Assembly: GCA_020444065.1 (NCBI GenBank)
Contig: JAHLLQ010000002.1
Span: 310,001 to 374,000 of the forward strand
Direction: 5' to 3'
Length of the DNA: 64,000 nucleotides
DNA from: a bacterium
Lineage (GTDB): Bacteria; Sumerlaeota; Sumerlaeia; SLMS01; JAHLLQ01
Below, one piece after another: positions 1 through 8,571 of the stretch. The position numbers were made by a program, and so were the translations under genes. The stretch's first letter is position 1. Each line of letters opens with the position of its first letter. A model generated the notes under the pieces. The model saw nothing but the letters and a program-made list of their open reading frames with translations, did no database searches and was not told the DNA's origin.

Positions 1-334
1 CCTGGAGTGAATTAAATCCCAGGTCTAAGATGATGGCATCGGCTCCCTTCAGATCGTTTTCCGCCAGCACGCTCGGCAACTCGTCGTAACGTCGGGGCTC
101 CAGGATTAGGCGAACCCCATCTGTCCCTTCCTCGCCGGCCAACCGCTCTCGAGCCTTCGCCAACATCGACGGGTCGCGGTCCAAGCCGACAAAAACCCCG
201 TTTCCGGCGAGAGCCCGAACCAGGTGGATACCATGGCCGGCACTCCCCAGCGTGCCATCGCAGACGATCTTTCCGGGAACGGCCCCGAGGCGTTCAAGCA
301 CCTCGGTTAAGAGTACAGGTTCGTGATACTCCAC
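1..334 (-). CDS. rsmH: 16S rRNA (cytosine1402-N4)-methyltransferase RsmH, N-terminal part
   Basis: The reading frame runs off the left edge, so only about the first 110 residues are present. RsmH methylates N4 of C1402 in 16S rRNA using S-adenosylmethionine. The translation starts with the family signature EYHEPVLLTEVLE, followed by the SAM-binding motif DGTLGSAGHG, then GLDRDPSM and the later motif IILDLGFNS, all in the usual order and spacing. The only in-frame start after an upstream stop is a GTG at 334; an AAGGAG lies about 16 nt upstream, which is long, so the exact start is less certain than the identity. It follows mraZ on the same strand, as in the dcw (division and cell wall) cluster of most bacteria. 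Confidence 0.9.
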   Translation of the reverse strand, partial: MEYHEPVLLTEVLERLGAVPGKIVCDGTLGSAGHGIHLVRALAGNGVFVGLDRDPSMLAKARERLAGEEGTDGVRLILEPRRYDELPSVLAENDLKGADAIILDLGFNSLQ

Positions 335-468
335 GCCGTTTTCGGGTCGTCTCCTTACTCAGTTTGTTTCGTTTTCCGGGTCCCCCGATAATCGGTGCCC
401 CCGGGACTTAGTGAAATCTCTGACCTGCTACCCCGCGAGAGAGCCGCCTGTTCGGCGCTCGATCCCGC

Positions 469-984
469 TTATTGCCGCCTCGCCTTCATTTCGGCTTCCA
501 GTTCCTGGAAGCGATCCTTCACGCTCGCGCGAGTGCCCTTTATCTTGCCACGCTGCGAATCGAACTGGCTTTCCCACTCGTTCATATCGATCACTTCGAG
601 ATGCTCGCCAGCGGCGCGGATGAACACCTGACCGGACAGGTGGAGTTTCTTTGCCAGCAAGGACGGGATCTTCACACGATTCTGCTTGTCCAGCGGCACC
701 GTCTCGCACTGCCCCGTCACCCAGGCTGTCATGTCTTCCCAGTCCTGATCGCCAGACGGTCCGTTCTCCAGAACTTCGCAAAGATTGTCATGGACAGTCT
801 TCGGAAAGATGCCTAAGTGTTCACCCATCGTCATTCCGATGACGACGTCCAGGTTTTCGTCGTCTTTGGACTCCCGACCGTACGAGGCATCGATGGAGCG
901 GATCGTCTTAACAAACTTGGCGGGGATCGCGATTCTTCCGCGATCATCCATGCTGACATCGGCAAATCCCTGGAACTTCGCCAT
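469..984 (-). CDS. mraZ: Transcriptional regulator / division-cluster protein MraZ
   Basis: 171 residues; MraZ is usually about 140-150, so the C-terminus is slightly extended and charged. Two SpoVT-AbrB DNA-binding repeats are visible: residues about 7-50 begin FADVSMDDRGRIAIPAKF, and residues about 90-135 contain VPLDKQNRVKIPSLL. MraZ oligomerises into a ring that binds direct repeats upstream of its own gene and represses the dcw operon. It is the first gene on the minus strand, with rsmH 134 nt downstream. A candidate MraZ operator of two GGGGAA-type repeats 10 bp apart lies about 50-65 bp upstream. The start is the ATG at 984; another upstream ATG is out of frame. Confidence 0.93.
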   Translation of the reverse strand: MAKFQGFADVSMDDRGRIAIPAKFVKTIRSIDASYGRESKDDENLDVVIGMTMGEHLGIFPKTVHDNLCEVLENGPSGDQDWEDMTAWVTGQCETVPLDKQNRVKIPSLLAKKLHLSGQVFIRAAGEHLEVIDMNEWESQFDSQRGKIKGTRASVKDRFQELEAEMKARRQ

Positions 985-1320
985 GCTGCTTCCGCCATCG
1001 TTTCAGGGGGGATTTGGGCAGATACTTCCGGGTTCCCCACATTTCCCCCGAGTCTGGGCTGAACGTGCCGATCAACGTCCAGACCGTCAAGACGAGAATC
1101 GTTCTTTGAGCCGCTTCTTAGAATTTCTTTAGGAAACGGTCATATCTTGTATCCGATGAAGCGCTTTCCTGCTACAAATTGTTTTGATCAGATCATTAAA
1201 AGGGATGTTCGGAAAGCTGTGGATAACTCCGAACCCTTCGGATTCGCCATCTTCTAAACCACTGTTGGTATTTGACTTAGCTGGCGGATTGACTTCCTTT
1301 TCTGCCCGAGAAAAGCCCCC
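985..1320. other. Intergenic region between divergent mraZ and glycosyltransferase gene
   Basis: 336 nt without a gene. It holds the putative MraZ operator near the mraZ end and must contain the promoters of two divergent units. I could not pick out a convincing sigma-70 pair. No tRNA-like or strong hairpin structure was seen. Confidence 0.6.
1033..1049 (-). promoter_or_regulatory. Putative MraZ operator (direct repeat box)
   Basis: Read on the minus strand, two GGGGAA motifs occur exactly 10 bp apart, within GGGGGAAATGTGGGGAA. Known MraZ boxes are short G-rich direct repeats (TGGG-type) with a 10-bp period just upstream of mraZ, so position, orientation and period all fit. Only two repeats are convincing here; a third is not clear. 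Assignment by analogy, not tested. Confidence 0.5.
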
Positions 1321-2448
1321 ATGCGCGTGCTCTTCCTCACTCCCAGTGTCCGAATGCTCGGTGCAAGGCAGTCTCTCCATGCGCTGACGACGCATCTTCC
1401 CCCCGATGTCGAGCCCCTCGTCGTATGCTCGGGAAGTGGAGGCTTAACTCAAGAGCTGCAAGCATCTAACATCCCGGTTGAGGTGGTTTCGCATGGTGCC
1501 TGGAGGAAACTGGGGGGACGTGCCCATGCAATTCTGCGTCAATTGCCCGCTTTGCGTCGAATTTCGCGCCGCTTTTTGCCCCACGTGATCCACTGCAACG
1601 AGTTCCACTCGACCCCCCAGGGCGTCGCCACGGCGCGGGGCACAGGGGGGGAAGTGGGCATTTCCACCCATATCCGCCTCGGGATCCGTCCGGATCAGAT
1701 TTCCAAGTACAGCCTTCCGCGATGCCACCGAATCGTCGCTGTCAGCGAAGCCTGCCGAGGACTCCTGGCCGGCTCTGTGGTCGAGGATCGGACCCGGGTC
1801 GTATACAACGGCGTCGATCTGTCGGCGTTCGAGCCTGCCGAGCGCGATCTGACTGTCCGGAACGAATGCGGGTGGGGGGCGGACGAGCTTGTTGTGGGAC
1901 TTCTCGGCCTGATTTCACCCCGCAAAAACCAGCTCGTCGCTGCGGAGGCCGTTGCCTTGGCCAATAAACGGGGCATTCCCGCCAGGCTGCTTCTGGCCGG
2001 CGACGCATTCAAGAGCACCGAATCATATGGCGAGGAACTTCGCCGGCGCCTTGAGCAGCCGGACCTCGCCCAGGCCGCGAAATGGTTGCCATTCCAAAAG
2101 GAGGTTCGCCCGGTTTACGAGGCGCTCGACGTCAATTTACTTGTGTCTGCAGAAGAGGGATTCGGTCGCACAATTTGTGAGTCCGCGGCCCTCGGAATTC
2201 CCTCTATTGGCGCCCGCACCGGCGGCATTCCGGAGCTCATCCGCGAAGGCGAAACTGGTTGGCTGGTTGATGAAGGCGATGTGGAGTCGCTGGCCGGCGC
2301 TTTCCAGACGGCCTGGGAGGCGCGAAGTCGCCTTGCCGACATCGGTTGGGCCGCGCGCGAACACGCCGTTGCGAACTTCAGCATCGAGGCTCACGTACGC
2401 GGAATGATTGCCGTCTGGGAAGAGGCGCGCGAGGCCGCCGCCCGGTGA
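1321..2448 (+). CDS. Glycosyltransferase family 4
   Basis: 375 residues, GT-B fold. The N-terminal half starts MRVLFLTPSVRMLGARQSL, a Rossmann strand and glycine-containing loop of the acceptor domain. The C-terminal nucleotide-sugar domain has the GT4 signature EEGFGRTICESAALGIPSI, in which E-x7-E coordinates the donor, followed by GGIPELIREGETGWLV. These retaining enzymes add sugars to lipid-linked oligosaccharides, LPS core or exopolysaccharide at the cytoplasmic face. Donor and acceptor cannot be told. It stands alone, 126 nt ahead of the haem operon, which has its own candidate promoter. Confidence 0.85.
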   Translation: MRVLFLTPSVRMLGARQSLHALTTHLPPDVEPLVVCSGSGGLTQELQASNIPVEVVSHGAWRKLGGRAHAILRQLPALRRISRRFLPHVIHCNEFHSTPQGVATARGTGGEVGISTHIRLGIRPDQISKYSLPRCHRIVAVSEACRGLLAGSVVEDRTRVVYNGVDLSAFEPAERDLTVRNECGWGADELVVGLLGLISPRKNQLVAAEAVALANKRGIPARLLLAGDAFKSTESYGEELRRRLEQPDLAQAAKWLPFQKEVRPVYEALDVNLLVSAEEGFGRTICESAALGIPSIGARTGGIPELIREGETGWLVDEGDVESLAGAFQTAWEARSRLADIGWAAREHAVANFSIEAHVRGMIAVWEEAREAAAR

Positions 2449-2464
2449 TTCTGGCGACTTCTCG

Positions 2465-2494
2465 TTGACCGGCTTGGAAAGCCCCCCGTATGAC
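2465..2494 (+). promoter_or_regulatory. Putative sigma-70 promoter of the haem operon
   Basis: TTGACC (2465-2470) and TATGAC (2489-2494) separated by 18 bp, in the 126-nt gap before hemE. This gives a start site near 2501 and a leader of about 75 nt. Found by eye; moderate match only. Confidence 0.35.
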
Positions 2495-2574
2495 CAACGC
2501 GGCATTGTACTTGCTCAACTTGCCTATCGGGGCAGCGTCTCCGATTTTGCACACATCACCCCGGGAAATACCAC

Positions 2575-3615
2575 GTGTCCATTACTGCTCTCTCGAAGAA
2601 AGAACGTTACCTGCTGACCGTCGCGCAGAAGGAAACCGATCGGCCGCCGATCTGGTTGATGCGCCAGGCCGGGCGCTACATGCCCGAATATATGGCGTTG
2701 AAGGAGAAGTACACCTTCCGCGAATTTTGCTTAAATCCGGAAGTCGCCGCCGCAGCCACGCTGCTGCCGCTGCAGATTCTGGACATCGATATCCAGATCA
2801 TCTTCAACGACATTCTGATTCCGCTCGAAGAGATGGGCCTGAAGGTCGAGTTCCCCGGGGGCGGCCCGCAGATTTCTCCGCCGATTCGAGGCGCTGAAGA
2901 TCTGGATCGCTTCAATGTTGCGACGTTCAGCGATCCGCCCGTTGCGCATTCGATCCGGCTGCTGAAGTCGAAGACCGGTGACACGCCGGTGCTTGGTTTC
3001 TGTGGAGCGCCCTTTACGCTCGCGACCTATGCGGTCGAGGGCAAGATGTCCAAGAGCCAGCACCACATCAAGGAACTGCGTTTCGGTGCACCGGAAGTCT
3101 TGCATGAAATGCTCGAACGCATCACGCAGACAGCGGCGAATTACCTGATCAGTCAGATCGACGAAGGCCACGCCGACGGCGTTCAGATCTTCGAATCCTG
3201 GGGCGGCATTCTTGCGCTGCCGCACGACTACGAAGAGTTTGCCGCAAGTTATCAGCGCAAGCTGATCGCAATCGTGAAGAAGGCATGTCCCGATACGCCG
3301 ATTCACTTGTTTGTGAAGGGCAGCAACGGCGTTCTGGAATCGATGGCAGAGACTGGCGCGCAAGTGCTGAGTATCGATTGGACGACGCCACTGGCGGATG
3401 CTCGTCGGCGCGTTTCGAAAACGCTGCAGGGCAATCTCGATCCGATCGTCTTGCACACACCCGATGCGATCGACGCGGCTGTCGAACATATGCTCGATGA
3501 ATTCGATTGGAAGAAGGGGTGGATTGCGAACCTTGGCCACGGTATTCTTCCGCAGGCGAAGGTCGAGGGCGCCAAACGATACGTTCAGGCGATCCAGGCC
3601 CTTGCGGCCAAGTGA
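2575..3615 (+). CDS. hemE: Uroporphyrinogen decarboxylase
   Basis: 346 residues, normal for HemE. It removes four carboxyl groups from uroporphyrinogen III to give coproporphyrinogen III. The signature RQAGRYMPEY (residues 30-39) holds the substrate-binding arginines, and IIFNDIL contains the catalytic aspartate D79. Further HemE blocks are GFCGAPFTLATYAVEG and IQIFESWGG. The start is a GTG at 2575; no ATG fits the family N-terminus and the ribosome site is weak. It opens the tight run hemE-hemN-hemY-hemH (gaps of 11 and 3 nt, then a 4-nt overlap), so the late haem steps are probably made from one transcript. Confidence 0.96.
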   Translation: MSITALSKKERYLLTVAQKETDRPPIWLMRQAGRYMPEYMALKEKYTFREFCLNPEVAAAATLLPLQILDIDIQIIFNDILIPLEEMGLKVEFPGGGPQISPPIRGAEDLDRFNVATFSDPPVAHSIRLLKSKTGDTPVLGFCGAPFTLATYAVEGKMSKSQHHIKELRFGAPEVLHEMLERITQTAANYLISQIDEGHADGVQIFESWGGILALPHDYEEFAASYQRKLIAIVKKACPDTPIHLFVKGSNGVLESMAETGAQVLSIDWTTPLADARRRVSKTLQGNLDPIVLHTPDAIDAAVEHMLDEFDWKKGWIANLGHGILPQAKVEGAKRYVQAIQALAAK

Positions 3616-3626
3616 GGAAGTGACCA

Positions 3627-5021
3627 ATGAGTTCCAATCTTGAAGCGCTCGGAATCACACCGGAGAAAATCCGCGCCTACGATCAACGCATTCCGCGCTA
3701 TACCAGTTACCCGACCGCACCGTTCTTCACACCGGACTTCGACCCCGACGAGTGGGAGAAGTACATCGAGGAGACGTCGGCGAAGGCAGATGACCTATCG
3801 CTCTACGTGCACATTCCGTTCTGTCGAAAGCGCTGTCTGTTCTGCGCGTGCAATGTGATCGTCACGCGCAAGGAAGGCGTCGCGGACGAGTATCTGGATT
3901 ATCTTGAGCGCGAGATTGAGTTGTTCGCGAAACGCTATCACGGTGCCGGCCGTGCGATCCAGTTGCACCTCGGCGGTGGGACGCCGAATTTCCTCGATCA
4001 CGAGCAGATGGCGCGCTTGCTGAAAATGCTGAGTAGTCGCTTCACGTTCACCGACGAGAACGAGCGCAGCATCGAAGTCGATCCGCGCATCGCCACACCG
4101 GAAGACATCGACGCCTTCTATCATCAGCATGGTTTCCGGCGCATCAGTTTCGGCGTGCAGGACTTCAATCCCGAAACGCAGGCGGCCATCGGTCGCGGCC
4201 AGACGCGCGACATCACGTTCGAAAACGTTGCGCGTGCACGCGAAACTGGTTTCAAGAGCGTGAACATCGACTTGATCTACGGCTTGCCGAAGCAAACCGT
4301 TCAAACCTGGACGAACACTGTCGATGCGATCATCAGCCTGCGCCCGGACCGCATCGCGCTCTATAATTTCGCGTTCCTTCCGACGAAGCTCGCGCACCAG
4401 CGCACGCTCGACGATGCGGACATGCCGACGCCCGCAGAGAAGCTCGACATGTTCATCGCCGCGCACGATCGACTTGTCGCGGCGGGCTGGGAATTCATCG
4501 GGATGGACCACTATGCGCTGAAGGATGATTCGCTGACGCGCGCACAGCGCGAAGGTTCGCTGCGGCGAAACTTCATGGGCTACACAACGCTGCGCGGTAC
4601 TGATCTCGCCGCGTTTGGTGTTTCCTCAATCAGCGACTTCCAGAATGCCTTCGCGCAGAACGTCAAGAAGCTGACCGTCTACAAGCGCATGATCGACGAA
4701 GGCAAACTGCCACTCGAACGCGGCCTTGCGTTGTCCGATGACGATCGCGCGCGTCGCTACATGATCGAAGAGATCATGTGCAACGGCGTGTTGCGTTTCG
4801 ATGCGGACACTGGCGTCGAAGGATTCAATGTCGGCGAAGTCGTTCGCGAAGAGAAGGACGCCCTGGCGCCTTTGGCAGAAGACGGCTTGCTGACAATCGA
4901 AAGCGATGCGCTCCATGTCACAGACAAGGGGCGCGTGTTCCTGCGCAACATCGCCGTCGTGTTCGACTCGTATCTGAAGCGCGCACGATCCGGCAAACCA
5001 CTTTTCTCTCGTGCGGTTTAG
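3627..5021 (+). CDS. hemN: Oxygen-independent coproporphyrinogen III oxidase (radical SAM)
   Basis: 464 residues, close to the usual 455-460. HemN oxidatively decarboxylates coproporphyrinogen III to protoporphyrinogen IX under low oxygen. The N-terminus has the true HemN motif IPRYTSYPTAPFF. The radical-SAM cluster is CRKRCLFCAC, with C66, C70 and C73 as 4Fe-4S ligands and C75 as the extra cysteine typical of HemN. LHLGGGTPNF is the SAM-binding GGGTP block. The C-terminal HemN domain (about 370-455) is present, which separates it from HemW. The start is set by GAGGAAG 6 nt upstream of ATG 3627. No oxygen-dependent HemF is in the window. Confidence 0.96.
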   Translation: MSSNLEALGITPEKIRAYDQRIPRYTSYPTAPFFTPDFDPDEWEKYIEETSAKADDLSLYVHIPFCRKRCLFCACNVIVTRKEGVADEYLDYLEREIELFAKRYHGAGRAIQLHLGGGTPNFLDHEQMARLLKMLSSRFTFTDENERSIEVDPRIATPEDIDAFYHQHGFRRISFGVQDFNPETQAAIGRGQTRDITFENVARARETGFKSVNIDLIYGLPKQTVQTWTNTVDAIISLRPDRIALYNFAFLPTKLAHQRTLDDADMPTPAEKLDMFIAAHDRLVAAGWEFIGMDHYALKDDSLTRAQREGSLRRNFMGYTTLRGTDLAAFGVSSISDFQNAFAQNVKKLTVYKRMIDEGKLPLERGLALSDDDRARRYMIEEIMCNGVLRFDADTGVEGFNVGEVVREEKDALAPLAEDGLLTIESDALHVTDKGRVFLRNIAVVFDSYLKRARSGKPLFSRAV

Positions 5022-5024
5022 TCA

Positions 5025-6416
5025 ATGAGCGAACAGACATTCGATTGTATTGTGCTCGGCGCGGGCGTCAGCGGATTGGCGACAGCCTGGCGTCTGATGA
5101 AGAACGGCCAGCGCGTGCTTGTCGTTGAGAAGCAACCGCGTTGCGGCGGTGTCATCACGACGAAGCAGGAAGACGATTACCTGATCGAGATCGGGCCGAA
5201 CAGCTTCACGTCGTTTCCGCTCGCAATTGTGGAACTACTGGATGAGCTCGGCATTCGCGACAGGGCGTTCGCGCAGCCGCTGAGCGAACACGATCGATTC
5301 GTCTGGTACAAGGGCAAGCTGCGCAAGGTCCCGATGGGACCGGGCGGATTGATCACCACGGATATCCTCTCGCTGGGACAGAAGTTCAAAGCGGTCAGCG
5401 GCATCTTCGCAAAGAAGGGCCGTGTCGAGCAGGACATGGAACTGGGCGAGTTCTTTCGTCAGCGTGTCGGTCCCGCCGTCGTGGAGCGCATGCTGAAACC
5501 GTTCATGGCCGGTGTCTACGCCGCCGATGCGGACCGGATCAGCTTTGCCGCGACTCTGCCGAAACTGTACGAGCCGATGCGTCAGCACGAAAGCATCATG
5601 GCCGCCCTCAAGTCCCTGCGGAAACCTGGACAGAAGCGCAAGAAGCGGCCGAAGCGCGCCCTCGTCTCCTTTCCCAATGGATTGAAAGAATTACCGGAAG
5701 CGCTCGTCAGCGGCCTGGAAAAGGCGGGAGCGACGCTCGAGTTTGAAACGACGGCGACTCTTCGCCCCGGGACAAACTGCCGCTGGGCCGTGGAATACAA
5801 CGGCAAAACAGCGGAATCCGATCAGGTGGTGATCGCCACGCCGACCTCGCAGGCTGCGGACTATCTGGAGAATATCGCCGCACCCGCCGCGATGGAGCTG
5901 CGGGCGATTCCATACGCCGGATTGATTGTCTTCCACGTGGGCGCACCGGAGGAGATGTTTGCGGAGAATCGGAACGGTTTTGGCTTTTTGTCAGTCGCCG
6001 AGCAGGGCGTGCGAGTCCTGGGAATGATCTGGAGCGATCGGATTTTCCCGAATCGTGCACCGGACGGTCATCGCCTGCTGACCTGTTTCTATGGCGGCGA
6101 TAAGGATTCGGAAGTCCTCGGGTGGGACGAAGATCGGCTGCGGAAGCAACTCGTCGAGGATCTCAAGACGACGATGAAGTTCCGCGGAGGCGATTTGCCC
6201 TTCCTGAAGTTCCACCGATGGGAGCGCGCGCTGCCCATCTTCCGCGTCGGCCACATGGATCGCATGGCGAAGGCTCGCGAGGCCTTGCCGCAAGGCATCG
6301 AACTGCTCGGGAATTATCTCGGCGGCGTTTCCATTCCCGACCGCGTGGACAAAGCGAACACGCTGGCTCGAGAGATTCTGGAACGTGCCGGGAAACGCGA
6401 CAAGGAATTCGCATGA
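5025..6416 (+). CDS. hemY: FAD-dependent protoporphyrinogen (or coproporphyrinogen) oxidase
   Basis: 463 residues, as expected for the HemY/HemG-type flavoprotein. It takes six electrons from the porphyrinogen to give the porphyrin. The N-terminal dinucleotide-binding motif is VLGAGVSGLATAWRL, followed by VVEKQPRCGGVI. EIGPNSF is the conserved substrate-side motif, and the C-terminal FAD motif LLGNYLGGVSIPDRV is near residue 430. Next to HemN and HemH, and with no HemQ in view, the protoporphyrin-dependent branch is most likely; sequence alone does not exclude the coproporphyrin branch. Its stop codon overlaps the hemH start (ATGA). Confidence 0.93.
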   Translation: MSEQTFDCIVLGAGVSGLATAWRLMKNGQRVLVVEKQPRCGGVITTKQEDDYLIEIGPNSFTSFPLAIVELLDELGIRDRAFAQPLSEHDRFVWYKGKLRKVPMGPGGLITTDILSLGQKFKAVSGIFAKKGRVEQDMELGEFFRQRVGPAVVERMLKPFMAGVYAADADRISFAATLPKLYEPMRQHESIMAALKSLRKPGQKRKKRPKRALVSFPNGLKELPEALVSGLEKAGATLEFETTATLRPGTNCRWAVEYNGKTAESDQVVIATPTSQAADYLENIAAPAAMELRAIPYAGLIVFHVGAPEEMFAENRNGFGFLSVAEQGVRVLGMIWSDRIFPNRAPDGHRLLTCFYGGDKDSEVLGWDEDRLRKQLVEDLKTTMKFRGGDLPFLKFHRWERALPIFRVGHMDRMAKAREALPQGIELLGNYLGGVSIPDRVDKANTLAREILERAGKRDKEFA

Positions 6417-7945
6417 CCTCCAAAGACACCAAACGGGTTGCTGTCCTTTGCCTGACTTATGGCGAGCCGGCGCAACTCGACTGGCGCTCTCAGTACGAGT
6501 ACTCGCTTTCGATTCTGAATCGACTGACGCGACGCGTTGCGCCCATTCCGAAGTTCATCACGCCTCTTCTTGCTGCCCGGCGTGGGCTAATTCGCAAGAA
6601 GACGTTCACCGAAGAAGGCTACCACTCGCCGTTGGAACCGATCAGCGATGCGCAGGCGAAGGCGCTCAAGGAACAGCTCTCCGCAAAGCGTCCGGGCGTT
6701 GAATTCGACCTCCGTGTCGTTTGCGAATTCCGTCCTCCGTTCATTTGGACGGTTCTCGATGAGTTGAAGAAGAACCCGCCGGACGAGATCATTCTCGTGC
6801 CGATGTACGTTGCGGAGAGCGACTTCACCTCCGGTGTCAGTCGCACCGATCTTGAGAATTACAGGGACAGCGGAAAGGCGAACAACTTGCCGGCACCCCG
6901 GTATGTATTGGGCTTTGGCTTTGACAAACGCGCCGCCAAAGTCTGGGCGGATTTCGTGTGGAAGAAGATCCAGGAAGCGAACTGGAGCAAAGAGAAGCTG
7001 AGCGAATCCGTCCTGATTCTCGGATCCCACGGTACGTTGCAGTTTCCGCCCGAAGGCATTAACTCGAGCGCGCGCGAGACGCGTTACTTTTACGGTCAGA
7101 TTCGCTCGCATCTGAAAGAGCACTTCCGCGATGTTCGCATTGGCTGGCTGAATCACGCTCTCGGCGGCCAATGGACATACCCCGAAGTCGCCGAGGCAGG
7201 GCAGGAAAGCCACGACCGCGGCATTCGCAATGTTGTGTATTTCCCATTTGGTTTCATGGCGGACAACGCGGAATCGCAGCTTGAAGGCCGCCAGCAGTTG
7301 GGTGACTGCGAGTGGGATGATTTGCTCTATCTGCCCTGCCCGAACGACGACCCGGAATTCATGGAACTTCTTTCCACGATGGTGCTGGAACGCCTCGATG
7401 GGCCCGCCGGCGATTGGAAGACGATCGGCCAGGGAACACCGGAACTGATTCAGAAAGAACGCCCCGCCATGCCGGGCACAAACGGACCATTGAACTTTGG
7501 GGGACCCACGTTAGCCATTTTCGCCGCAATCTTCTGGACGTTGTTGGCTGCTTTCCTGGTGGCGCGGGGGATTCTCCTTGGGCTTGGTTCTCTGGAACCC
7601 GGATGGTTTGCAGCAGCTTCTGCGGCGGCTGTTCTGGTTGGCGCACTGAAGGGTGGAACAGTCATTCGCAAGATGGCGATGAACAACTTGAAGCGGCTGA
7701 AGCGCATTCCCCAACCCAGTCCCCTCTACAAAGTGTTCTCCATTCCAACGTGGATCGTGGTTCTGTTTTTCGGTTCGCTCGGAATGGTGATTCGATTCAC
7801 GCACTTCCTGCCGGACGCTTTGCGATCATTCATTCTGATTGCTGTTGGGCTGGCGCTGTTCGTGGGCGCCTTCTACTACTTTCGGAACATCAAGCTCGCC
7901 GTTCCACTCCCGGGGCCCAGGTTGACCTCCGCTCCTGCAAAGTAA
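6413..7945 (+). CDS. hemH: Ferrochelatase with C-terminal membrane domain
   Basis: 510 residues, against about 310-380 for most ferrochelatases. It inserts Fe2+ into the porphyrin ring. The start is the ATG at 6413, which overlaps the hemY stop (ATGA); the longer open frame upstream is only shadow of hemY. The first ~330 residues are the chelatase: CLTYGEPAQ replaces the usual LxxLGxP block, H206 lies in LGSHGT (metal-binding histidine), and E287 lies in FMADNAESQLEG, matching the family histidine and glutamate. Residues about 360-490 add four hydrophobic segments (near 365-390, 398-416, 444-462 and 473-490), so the enzyme should be an integral inner-membrane protein. Confidence 0.88.
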   Translation: MTSKDTKRVAVLCLTYGEPAQLDWRSQYEYSLSILNRLTRRVAPIPKFITPLLAARRGLIRKKTFTEEGYHSPLEPISDAQAKALKEQLSAKRPGVEFDLRVVCEFRPPFIWTVLDELKKNPPDEIILVPMYVAESDFTSGVSRTDLENYRDSGKANNLPAPRYVLGFGFDKRAAKVWADFVWKKIQEANWSKEKLSESVLILGSHGTLQFPPEGINSSARETRYFYGQIRSHLKEHFRDVRIGWLNHALGGQWTYPEVAEAGQESHDRGIRNVVYFPFGFMADNAESQLEGRQQLGDCEWDDLLYLPCPNDDPEFMELLSTMVLERLDGPAGDWKTIGQGTPELIQKERPAMPGTNGPLNFGGPTLAIFAAIFWTLLAAFLVARGILLGLGSLEPGWFAAASAAAVLVGALKGGTVIRKMAMNNLKRLKRIPQPSPLYKVFSIPTWIVVLFFGSLGMVIRFTHFLPDALRSFILIAVGLALFVGAFYYFRNIKLAVPLPGPRLTSAPAK

Positions 7946-7978
7946 CGCGACATCTCTCGGCAACGGAAAGGTCTTCCC

Positions 7979-8500
7979 ATGCCCAACGGACACCACTGGC
8001 ACCTGATAGTTAATCATTTCCCGATCTTCGGTCTATTCTTCGCGATGCTCCTCTCCGTTGCGGCGATAATCTGGCCCCGCGTCAAGGAAGTCCGCCGGAT
8101 CGTTTTCGGGGTTTTGATCCTCGTCGCAATCGGTACGATTCCCGCCTTCCTGACCGGCGAGCCGGCCGAGCACGAGGTTGAGGAACTGAAGGGCCTCGGC
8201 GTTTCGCTCCAGATGATGCACAAACACGAGGAAACGGCTGAACTCGCTTTCATTTTGATCATGGTTGTGGGGGGATTTGGAGTTATCGGTTTCATCGCTG
8301 CTGAGAAGAAGGAGCAGTATACGCGACATATATTAGCAGCGCTGCTGCTCGGTCAACTCATCGCCTTCGGCTTCACGGGGCTGGCTTCCAACCAGGGCGG
8401 AGAGATTCGTCGTCCCGAATTGCGCAAGGAATCCAAGGCGGCGATCGACACTCTGAAGGCTGTCGAGCACGACATTCTGAATCACGAAGAGGACGATTAG
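7979..8500 (+). CDS. Four-TM membrane protein, DUF2231-like, histidine-rich N-terminus
   Basis: 173 residues with four hydrophobic segments (about 14-32, 40-58, 85-105 and 115-133). The N-terminus GHHWHLIVNHFPIFG has four histidines, and the HFPI motif is typical of DUF2231-like proteins, in which such histidines have been suggested to bind haem or metal. That function is inference. A good ribosome site (GGAAAGG 7 nt before ATG) and only 33 nt separate it from hemH, so it is probably the last gene of the haem operon. The C-terminus is acidic and soluble. Confidence 0.6.
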   Translation: MPNGHHWHLIVNHFPIFGLFFAMLLSVAAIIWPRVKEVRRIVFGVLILVAIGTIPAFLTGEPAEHEVEELKGLGVSLQMMHKHEETAELAFILIMVVGGFGVIGFIAAEKKEQYTRHILAALLLGQLIAFGFTGLASNQGGEIRRPELRKESKAAIDTLKAVEHDILNHEEDD

Positions 8501-8571
8501 AAAACGTCCTGCTTGAGTTTCTTCGCTCCGTTCCGTTCAGTTGCCACCAGCAACACTGACCGGAACCGGAC

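Noticed and set aside
8530-8566. Imperfect hairpin just before the GT-C gene start
   Set aside because: It lacks a T tract and has several mismatches; could be chance pairing around the ribosome site.
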